Positions 31,976 to 38,522 of a stretch of 38,522 nt of DNA are shown piece after piece (the first letter of the stretch is position 1; each line of letters opens with the position of its first letter). Origin of the DNA: an uncultured Aquimarina sp. Its GTDB lineage: Bacteria; Bacteroidota; Bacteroidia; Flavobacteriales; Flavobacteriaceae. Made by a program: the position numbers and the translations under genes. The stretch is from positions 1-38,522 of the forward strand of contig CANMDH010000049.1 in the NCBI GenBank assembly GCA_947496555.1, given 5' to 3'. Below the pieces are notes generated by a model, which searched no databases, was not told where the DNA came from, and saw only the letters and a program-made list of their open reading frames with translations.

Positions 31976-34267
31976 TTATTTCTTCAACATCTTGATCGTT
32001 TCCAGATAAGATCCCGAGGTAAGTTTAATCATATATAGTCCAGAAGGAAGTTTATTGGTAAGGTCAGAAATATCCAATGTACTTTTTCCTTTATCCATAT
32101 ATTCTTTAGGCATTTGAGCAATCATTCTTCCTTGCAGATCAAATGCCCCAATATAAACAGTACCATATTCAGGTTGTTGCCACGTTAATACCGCCTTATC
32201 ATTTACTTCATTAGGATACAATGTCAACTTTTGAGTACTCACTTCAGTAAAAAATCTTCCAAAATTCATAGTAACATCCAAATTACCAGGTACAGACCAA
32301 TTACCAGCATCGTCTCTAACCATACTTTTTATCTTACCGGTTGCTGTCCTAAGATCCTTATTATTATCAGAATTTCCGGCCGTAACTTTTACACTGCTTC
32401 CGGATCTAAATTTATAAACCTTTACATCATCAAGTTCGATTGCTGTTTTGTTGGTGCGGAATGAAAATGCAATACCAGAGGCAATCGGACTGCTATCTGT
32501 CCAATTTAAGAGATATTCATTATTTTTCCAGATCTGAATTACCCCATAGGCAGGACTGTAGGTAACACGATATTTTGCCCAGTCGTTATCCAAAGACACG
32601 TCGGCAATGGCCCTAAAATACAATACATTATTTACTGTTTCATAAATTCGTACTTTATCGTCTTCACCACTAAACCAAATTAGATACGAATTTCCTCGCT
32701 GACTTAATGTACCGTCTGATGACATAATATGAATACCAAATTTACGCGGCCCTGAAGTAGAAGTTACCTTAGCAGCAAATTCATACAGATATGGTAATCC
32801 CGAATCTTGAATTAAATAGGAACTCCATAACGTATTGTCAGAGGTGGTGTTGGTTTGCTTCAGTCTTCCATCGGTTACACTCCAACTCCCCGCTCCTTTA
32901 TCATACACGCCAAAGTCTTGTCCAAAATTTTCGTTGAAAAATCCATTCCGTCTATTGGCCAAAAAGCTTGAACTATATTTTTCGAGCACCTGATAATATT
33001 TTCGGGTGACCCCTACATTATCACTATCGGTAAAGCTAACGGTAAAATCGCCTGTTTGTACACTTCCTCCACTAATTGAAGTTGTTGGAAGTGTGGTATC
33101 TGACGGTGGAGGTGTACCCCCGCCGGAACAACCATTAGAAACCAAAAGATCCACACCACTGCGTATTCCTCCAAGAGTTGCATATCCTCCATCTCCTGGA
33201 CAAACCGAACATCCCGCATCGCGGTGCCCCGAAATATGGGTCAAGGCTCGGTTTACAGAATAATGAAAAGATGATCCTAATGGATTTATGTTTTCTTTAC
33301 CAGCTTTCCAGGCTAATAATCGTTTTAGTGAATTTTGTGTTGCTGTGGTTGGTGTTACCGAAGAATAATCTCCTAGCATACATACACCCATCGTATTTCG
33401 GTTTCTTCCACAAAAATGGGCTCCGATTGCATTATCGCCTCCTGCTCTTCCTTCATAAACCACTCCATTAGGATCAACCAAGAAGTTATATCCAATATCA
33501 GACCATCCGTTTCCATTAATATGAAAATTTTGAACAGAGCGCACTCTTGCCGCCCAATCGCTACTGGTATTGGACCCAAATTCGTGATGCACAATAAGAT
33601 GGGAAACCGTAGAAGTAGCCCCACCACCTCTAGGAATTGCACCCCATTGGCTTCTGCTTACTACTGAAGGTTTAGAACACGGCGCTTTGGTGGCATTGGC
33701 GGCATTCTTTTCGATTTGTTTTTGAATTTTCTTTGGAGTTTCACCTGGGCTGTAATGATACAATTTGGCATTAGAAATGGTAACATTCTGCATACCACTA
33801 TTTAATGAAACTTTGTATTGAATGTACCTTGCACGTTTATCTAGAAATTCCATTTTTGAAACCACACGTTTGCCTGTTTGTTCGAGGTGTCCATCCAGTA
33901 CAGCTTGTTTCCAATTTGACCATGATTTACCATTTTTGGAGGTACGGTACATCAAGTTCATCTGGGTATAATCTAGATTTTTTCCTTCCCAAACTGAATA
34001 AGCAGAAATAAAAGGTTTTGCCTTTTTCAGCCTAATTTTGGAAGGTTTAAGAACGAACTCTGACGTTTCTTGTGTCTTTTCCGGTATTGTAAGTCCGTTT
34101 GATTGTTGTGTAAACGCTTTACTGGTCAATAAAGCATCTTGGTTCGATAAGTTAATTTCGAAAGCTTCAGAGCTTTCTCCTTTGAATACATGTCGCTTCT
34201 CTTGTGCAAAAGTATTGAGCACAAGAAGTAGGCAACATATTACCTGGGGTAATACATTGTTTTTCAT
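31976..34267 (-). CDS. Secreted N-acetylmuramoyl-L-alanine amidase (PGRP type), T9SS substrate
   Basis: 763 residues. Signal peptide (MKNNVLPQVICCLLLVLNTFAQ), a beta-rich region to about residue 175, then a PGRP/Amidase_2 domain (about 200-380): VVSRSQWGAIPRGGG, LIVHHEF (His227), DIGYNFLV (Tyr260), and HISGHRDAGCSVCPGD, where His348 and Cys356 complete the zinc site with the usual 8-residue spacing. A Gly/Pro/Ser linker leads to a LamG-like domain (~430-625). The end (LYPNEVNDKAVLTW ... GLYMIKLTSGS ... KMLKK) is a T9SS type A sorting signal. The active site looks intact, so it should cut the stem peptide from muramic acid outside the cell, in prey-wall lysis, scavenging or envelope remodelling. 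It is a single gene with its own terminator. Confidence 0.93.
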   Translation of the reverse strand: MKNNVLPQVICCLLLVLNTFAQEKRHVFKGESSEAFEINLSNQDALLTSKAFTQQSNGLTIPEKTQETSEFVLKPSKIRLKKAKPFISAYSVWEGKNLDYTQMNLMYRTSKNGKSWSNWKQAVLDGHLEQTGKRVVSKMEFLDKRARYIQYKVSLNSGMQNVTISNAKLYHYSPGETPKKIQKQIEKNAANATKAPCSKPSVVSRSQWGAIPRGGGATSTVSHLIVHHEFGSNTSSDWAARVRSVQNFHINGNGWSDIGYNFLVDPNGVVYEGRAGGDNAIGAHFCGRNRNTMGVCMLGDYSSVTPTTATQNSLKRLLAWKAGKENINPLGSSFHYSVNRALTHISGHRDAGCSVCPGDGGYATLGGIRSGVDLLVSNGCSGGGTPPPSDTTLPTTSISGGSVQTGDFTVSFTDSDNVGVTRKYYQVLEKYSSSFLANRRNGFFNENFGQDFGVYDKGAGSWSVTDGRLKQTNTTSDNTLWSSYLIQDSGLPYLYEFAAKVTSTSGPRKFGIHIMSSDGTLSQRGNSYLIWFSGEDDKVRIYETVNNVLYFRAIADVSLDNDWAKYRVTYSPAYGVIQIWKNNEYLLNWTDSSPIASGIAFSFRTNKTAIELDDVKVYKFRSGSSVKVTAGNSDNNKDLRTATGKIKSMVRDDAGNWSVPGNLDVTMNFGRFFTEVSTQKLTLYPNEVNDKAVLTWQQPEYGTVYIGAFDLQGRMIAQMPKEYMDKGKSTLDISDLTNKLPSGLYMIKLTSGSYLETIKMLKK

Positions 34268-34844
34268 AGTTGATGAGTTTGTGTTATTCGAACTAAAATC
34301 GTAAAAAAGTTTTGTATAAGAAAATTTTTTTGATTAAAAAATTCGATAATCATCAGAAAAAGTGAGTATTATCCAAAAATATTAGAGTCTAAAGTCGTAG
34401 CTTTTTGTATGGGGCAGTTTTCTATATACGTCTGAAATTGAGTTGGGGTCATTTTGGTAAAGTGCTTAACCAGACAAACCTCACTTCCACATGAAATTTT
34501 GGAAACATCATACGGAACTATCACAATAGTATCGATCTGGGATAAGAGATGCACAGTTTGTAAGATTGATTTAAGAGATATTGTTAATAGCATTTAAATT
34601 ATCCTGAAAGATAGCATTAAGGTAAAGAGGTTACTTGAAATATTTAGAAGGCCACGATATACATCTTTAGAAGAATCAATAAACTTAGCCGAAGGACTTA
34701 TAATATAATTATTCAATAATCTAAAGCCAAAAAATAAAAAAATCATTAGTAAAACTCAATGCATATAATCATAAATAAGTTGATTTGAGTTGCCCCATTC
34801 CCAAATCAATGAACACCTACTTATGTTTTTAACATAACTAATTA
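34268..34844. other. Intergenic region with a doubtful small ORF
   Basis: 577 bp. A 74-codon minus-strand frame (34369-34593) ends with HFTKMTPTQFQTYIENC, which faintly recalls the last helix of an AraC-type domain, so it could be a decayed fragment. Nothing else supports a gene. The remainder is A/T-rich with no repeat or RNA that I can recognise. Confidence 0.4.
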
Positions 34845-34884
34845 TCCCAGTCCCGAAAAATGAAACTGGCATGAACTATTATTG
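34845..34884 (+). promoter_or_regulatory. 40-nt upstream element, copy B (lipoprotein-nuclease operon)
   Basis: Matches the minus-strand element at 4301-4340 at 33 of 40 positions without gaps. The left arm of the inverted repeat is changed (CCAGTCCC against CCAGTTTC) while the right arm GAAACTGG is kept. It ends in TATTATTG, close to TAnnTTTG. It lies about 150 nt before the ATG at 35036, leaving a longer untranslated leader than copy A. Confidence 0.6.
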
Positions 34885-35035
34885 TACAAACAAATAAAAA
34901 TTTAAAAAATGATTCACCACTGTAGAAATCCTATGATGTAAAAAAGGATCCCCATACAAACCTTAGAATACAAACACAAACGCACATTATTGCATACTTA
35001 GTAAACAAATAATTAAATTAAAAATACTAATCATT

Positions 35036-36931
35036 ATGAAAAATTATGCAAGGCTATTCGCCATAATTTTTATTGGAGTACTTGCTCCATTATTTTTCAC
35101 TTCTTGTGAGAGTGAAGAAATGTCTTCAACAGAAGAACTAACGCAAACAGATAAACCAACCAGTTCTATTGCCGCAGAGCCTATTTTAACCGCAATATCG
35201 TTTGATGAACTCAACAACGTTTTAGGTAAAAACAAAGAATATCAACAAATTTCTAAACGATTTGAACTTGAAAAACTAGCACTAAAGCGTAGTAATGCCA
35301 ATGGTAAATCAGAATCTGTTCCCACAATACAAAAAACAGAGGTTAATGACTATACTACCTATACGCTTGCTTTAGAAAAAGACCAACCTAGGATCATTAA
35401 AAATCTGGTATTTCAAGAAAAAGATGGGAAACTACAGGCAGAGTTGTTAACCTACGATTTATCACAAAAAGGGTCTTACAATCCCACAGCAGATGCTTTT
35501 GAAGTTGGAAACATTTCTAGAGAATCATTAACAAATAATCAAGCCGAAGATTTTATAGGAAAAAACAGCTGTTCTACCATTAATGTAGGATACCCGGTTC
35601 CGTGCAACGGTATTATCAATGGGCAGGATGCCAATCACTTACCAGGAGATCATTGTAGTGCTTCACAACAACCATATTATTTATGGATCCCCATGAATGT
35701 ATGTTTTGGCTCACCAGGAGACTGGAATAGTACTACTTTACAAATACCCCGTTGCGAAGTATCTGAAAGTTGTAGTGGCGTTCCGAACGGTGGCGGCGGT
35801 GGTGGCTCTACCGGAGGTGGTCTTGATGGCCCAGGAAACCCGCTTACAGACCCTGATGGTACAGAAAGCCCATATTTGGCAGCATACGAAGGTTTAATTT
35901 CTTATTTAGATTATAACTTAAGCATTTCTAATTCGGCCAATCATTATCTACACCAAAATTTACGAGAATTAGGTCCTCAAATCGCAAAAGTTCTGGAAGA
36001 TTACGGAACATCGAGTGGAGTTCAAAGAGGTATTGAACTATTACTTAACCTGGATAAAGATATAAAACAAGGCAAACTATCTACAGATAATGCAAATCGA
36101 ATAGGTCAATTTTTGAGAAACAATCAATTTTCTTCTGAAAGTGTTGGATATGCCAATAACTTAAACTTGATTGCTCAAAATAAGTTCTTATCTACTAGAC
36201 CAACATTTACCCAAATAATAGATCACAAAAGAGAAGTTACACGTCTGGCTAATTATTTGGAGCGGTTTGGAGATCCAGAAGATAAGGAGATGGGAAAATA
36301 TCTTAATGCTTTAGTTCCTGAATTTGATAAAATGGGAGTTGGAGATGTAAAAGATATATATAAACTTGCCAATGAACTAGCAAAGAATGTAGGAAATAAA
36401 TATGTAAATGGATTGATTTTCACCCTTGCCGAGGCTGCTTATCCTTTTATTGTTTATGCTTTAACCGAGGCAACTTTAGGAGCTGCACTTCCAATTTTAA
36501 ATCGATTACCATCTCTTCTTAAGAACTCGAGGATAACTAAAATAATTGCTAATTTAGTCTCAAATTCTAAATTTGGTAATTTAAAACATGCGAAGAAGTT
36601 TGGTATTGATACTTATTCGGGATTAAATGCAACTTTAAGAGCATTAAAAATCAATAAAAATGAAGCTGGAATTCATGTACATCATCTAATTGAACAAAGG
36701 TTTAAAGAAATAATGAAAAACATTTTGGGATCAGATCCAAATAAATGGAAAAGTGTGGTGTTAACTAAAGCAGAACATCAAGTTTTTACTAATGCTTGGA
36801 GACAAAGAATAGGTTATGCCAATGACAATGTTTTATTAACAACAAGTAATGCAACTAAAGAACAGGTTTTAGCAGCGGCAAGAGATATTTATAAAAATTA
36901 TCCTGAAATATTAAAAATTCTAGGTTTATGA
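35036..36931 (+). CDS. Lipoprotein with C-terminal HNH/EndoVII-like nuclease domain (candidate toxin)
   Basis: 631 residues. The lipoprotein signal ends LAPLFFTSC (Cys24) and is followed by ESEEMSSTEE, acidic residues like the surface-export signal of Bacteroidota lipoproteins. An unassigned domain (~40-240) leads to a Gly-rich linker (GVPNGGGGGGSTGGG, about 246-262), a helical region (~280-530) with a hydrophobic stretch (ALTEATLGAALPIL), then a compact C-terminal domain. This has GIHVHHLIEQRF (His549-His550), VVLTKAEHQVFTNAWRQ (His581, Trp588) and a closing helix. The HH...EHQxFTxxWR pattern is what I know from HNH/EndoVII-fold toxin tips of polymorphic toxins. The next gene starts inside its stop codon. 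The nuclease assignment is by motif; no enzyme activity is shown. Confidence 0.72.
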   Translation: MKNYARLFAIIFIGVLAPLFFTSCESEEMSSTEELTQTDKPTSSIAAEPILTAISFDELNNVLGKNKEYQQISKRFELEKLALKRSNANGKSESVPTIQKTEVNDYTTYTLALEKDQPRIIKNLVFQEKDGKLQAELLTYDLSQKGSYNPTADAFEVGNISRESLTNNQAEDFIGKNSCSTINVGYPVPCNGIINGQDANHLPGDHCSASQQPYYLWIPMNVCFGSPGDWNSTTLQIPRCEVSESCSGVPNGGGGGGSTGGGLDGPGNPLTDPDGTESPYLAAYEGLISYLDYNLSISNSANHYLHQNLRELGPQIAKVLEDYGTSSGVQRGIELLLNLDKDIKQGKLSTDNANRIGQFLRNNQFSSESVGYANNLNLIAQNKFLSTRPTFTQIIDHKREVTRLANYLERFGDPEDKEMGKYLNALVPEFDKMGVGDVKDIYKLANELAKNVGNKYVNGLIFTLAEAAYPFIVYALTEATLGAALPILNRLPSLLKNSRITKIIANLVSNSKFGNLKHAKKFGIDTYSGLNATLRALKINKNEAGIHVHHLIEQRFKEIMKNILGSDPNKWKSVVLTKAEHQVFTNAWRQRIGYANDNVLLTTSNATKEQVLAAARDIYKNYPEILKILGL

Positions 36932-37764
36932 AGCGATATCGCAGAATACACAATAAGTGGAAAAAAAGAGAGGTGAAATTTTTATCAAAGTATGAGATTA
37001 ACATCGAGGAAGGATATGATTCATTTGACATTGAGGAAGATGAAAAATATGTTGAATTAAAAAAAGAAAACTTTGGTATTCAAAAAAGTTTATTCAACAA
37101 AAAAAACTATTTATACGATTCCATTATTGGAGTAAAATTTTCAAAAGAAGAATTAGATGCTTCAGAATATTATGCGTTAAATAATCTAGGTTCTCCCAAA
37201 GGATATCCTCAACCCAAAGTTGGGTATGAAAAAAACACATATAGGGGTGTATGTGATAAATGTGGCGTTTATAAGGAACAAATAAGTCCTTTCAGAATTA
37301 AAAATGAACCCAAATTTGGTAAAAACCAAGTACATTTTTCATTAAACTGGATTTTTGATGAAACTTTTATAAAAAAAGACTTTTTCCAAGAGGTGCTAGC
37401 ACCTCTTGGACTTAAATCCAAAGATGTATTGATCCATAAAACAGGTAAACCTTCAGAAACTGTTGTCCAATTAGATATTCCTACTGCTAAAAGTAGATTA
37501 TTACTAGATGAATCTCCTTATGATACTCAAAAGCCATGTACTGTTTGCGGAACAAAGAAATATGATCAACGTAATTTGGATTTTATACCTCCATTTGCCA
37601 ATGATTTTGATTTCATTATCTGTAAAACTCAGGAGTCGTTTGGAGAGACAGAAACGCATCAAGCTAACAGAAGGGTTATTATATCAAAAGAGTTTTGTGA
37701 ATTACTTGTGAACCATAAGGTCATTAAATATAATACCTATAACTTAACACCATTTAAATCTTAA
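36928..37764 (+). CDS. Candidate immunity protein for the nuclease lipoprotein
   Basis: 278 residues with no signal peptide or membrane segment, so cytoplasmic. It overlaps the toxin-like gene by 4 nt (ATGA), the usual toxin-immunity arrangement. The N-terminal 60 residues are very acidic and basic by turns (INIEEGYDSFDIEEDEKYVE). Two CxxC knuckles (VCDKCG at about 109-113 and CTVCG at about 204-208) suggest one zinc-ribbon site around an unknown core; the FDFIICKTQESFG stretch is beta-like. I do not recognise a named immunity family. A 26-bp perfect palindrome lies inside its coding sequence (37385-37410). Function is inferred from position only. Confidence 0.65.
   Translation: MKRYRRIHNKWKKREVKFLSKYEINIEEGYDSFDIEEDEKYVELKKENFGIQKSLFNKKNYLYDSIIGVKFSKEELDASEYYALNNLGSPKGYPQPKVGYEKNTYRGVCDKCGVYKEQISPFRIKNEPKFGKNQVHFSLNWIFDETFIKKDFFQEVLAPLGLKSKDVLIHKTGKPSETVVQLDIPTAKSRLLLDESPYDTQKPCTVCGTKKYDQRNLDFIPPFANDFDFIICKTQESFGETETHQANRRVIISKEFCELLVNHKVIKYNTYNLTPFKS
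37385..37410. repeat. 26-bp perfect palindrome inside the immunity candidate
   Basis: The half TCCAAGAGGTGCT is followed at once by its exact reverse complement, centred on GCTAGC. It encodes part of FFQEVLAPLGL, so protein coding constrains it too. It could fold as a hairpin in the transcript or serve as a protein binding site. Confidence 0.9.
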
Positions 37765-37777
37765 TTAGAAACCTAAT

Positions 37778-38419
37778 ATGAATAGACAAGCAGTTTTCAT
37801 TTTTTTATTATTGACAGTCCCTGTAAGTTTACATTCTCAAGACGAAATATTTGAACAAATAAGTTTCGAGTGCTTTTGTGAACCTTTTGAAAAGGTGAAC
37901 ATAAATATTACCAAAGAACTTAGAAAATATGAAGATTATCTTATTGACCATAAATTTTTAGAAGATCGGTCAGGAAAAAGTTATGTTAGTTATTTTGAAA
38001 AAGTTGCAGTGTCTGGCCGTTTTCATTCTACAGCCCCAGACTCATTAGTTCCAACAATTGCCAAGGCCGATTTTCTGGTTAATTATGACAAAAATTGCCT
38101 CACAAAAAAGATGCTAGCACAAGGACATGTTTTTGATATGCTTCGTTTTTCAGAAACAAAACTTTATAAATTTTCAGAAGCAATGATGGCATTAGGAAAA
38201 TCCAAATCTATGAAAGACATTGCAAAAGTAATTTTGCTATCATTTGATGAAAAAGATTTTGAAAAGCCATTTTACAAAAATTATTTGTTACATTCTATCT
38301 TTGTAAACTCCCTTTTAAATGTTTCTTCCATAGACGATTCTGAAGTGCCTGAATCTATAAAGAACATGAACTACAAGGAATATAGAGAAATGCTTTTAAA
38401 AGATAGTATATCAAACTGA
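37778..38419 (+). CDS. Secreted protein of unknown function
   Basis: 213 residues with a signal peptide (MNRQAVFIFLLLTVPVSLHSQ). The mature part is helical and charged, with a Cys pair near the start (FECFCEPFEKV) and another Cys at KNCLTKKM. I recognise no family. It starts 14 nt after the immunity candidate and so belongs to the same operon; a periplasmic accessory or second protective protein are options. The sequence gives no further hint. Confidence 0.7.
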   Translation: MNRQAVFIFLLLTVPVSLHSQDEIFEQISFECFCEPFEKVNINITKELRKYEDYLIDHKFLEDRSGKSYVSYFEKVAVSGRFHSTAPDSLVPTIAKADFLVNYDKNCLTKKMLAQGHVFDMLRFSETKLYKFSEAMMALGKSKSMKDIAKVILLSFDEKDFEKPFYKNYLLHSIFVNSLLNVSSIDDSEVPESIKNMNYKEYREMLLKDSISN

Positions 38420-38478
38420 TTTTATCATAGAAATTAAGGTAGCTATAGGATATGTAAATTAAACTCTGTCTGTTGTTT

Positions 38479-38510
38479 CAATTCCTCTGGGGCTAGCCCC
38501 AGAGGAATTG
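38479..38510. terminator. 32-bp perfect palindrome, probable terminator
   Basis: CAATTCCTCTGGGGCT is followed directly by its exact reverse complement, centred on GCTAGC. It lies 60 nt after the last gene of the toxin-like operon and would form a very stable hairpin; only a short T stretch follows (GTGTTT). A terminator is the simplest reading, but the perfect symmetry would also suit a protein binding site or a repeat end. Confidence 0.6.
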
Positions 38511-38522
38511 GTGTTTAAAATC

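Noticed and set aside
34369-34593. 74-codon minus-strand frame, possible AraC-type remnant
   Set aside because: Only a dozen residues recall the end of an AraC domain; no helix-turn-helix precedes them. Too weak to call a gene or pseudogene.

Overview
The window looks like chromosomal DNA of a marine-type member of the Flavobacteriaceae (phylum Bacteroidota), perhaps Aquimarina-like; the genus is a guess. The reasons are low G+C, A-rich start regions instead of strong Shine-Dalgarno sites, Bacteroidota promoters (TTG, about 19-20 nt, TAnnTTTG), two proteins with type IX secretion (T9SS) C-terminal sorting domains, a TPR-membrane-AraC regulator, DUF5916 and LytTR systems, and lipoproteins with acidic residues after the lipid cysteine.

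Layout. (1) 1-4340, minus: a signal-peptide/beta-barrel gene and a very large Rhs-type secreted protein that runs off the left edge. A 40-nt element lies just upstream of the pair. (2) 5048-13988, minus: a class I lanthipeptide locus. It holds a TPR-TM-AraC regulator, three small double-glycine precursor genes, two LanC cyclases, and a LanB dehydratase split into glutamylation and elimination proteins. Three repeat elements with inverted ends and several strong intrinsic terminators interrupt it. No transporter, leader peptidase or immunity genes are present. (3) 14165-17697, plus: a T9SS cell-surface protein with FG-GAP repeats and six almost identical 79-residue repeats, with a good promoter and terminator. 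(4) 17733-22484: housekeeping or accessory genes (TfoX-N, DUF2461, VOC, a helical protein) and a LytS/LytTR two-component pair. (5) 22681-28480, plus: a CBM9/DUF5916 outer-membrane protein coupled to a TPR lipoprotein, then a secreted SMP-30-like propeller coupled to an ankyrin protein. (6) 28617-31899: a HxlR regulator facing a metallo-hydrolase, a second SMP-30-like propeller, a tautomerase and a SnoaL-like fusion. (7) 31976-34267, minus: a secreted PGRP-type amidase with T9SS tail. (8) 34845-38522, plus: a lipoprotein ending in a putative HNH/EndoVII nuclease domain, an overlapping immunity candidate and a secreted protein, followed by a 32-bp perfect palindrome. The element upstream of this operon matches the one upstream of the Rhs operon.

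How the genes work together. In the lanthipeptide locus the split LanB would glutamylate and then eliminate Ser/Thr in the precursor cores, and one or both LanC enzymes would close thioether rings. Two of the cores have Ser/Thr and Cys in exactly the same register, predicting one shared three-ring scaffold. The Rhs operon and the lipoprotein-nuclease operon look like two antagonism loci under a common control element.
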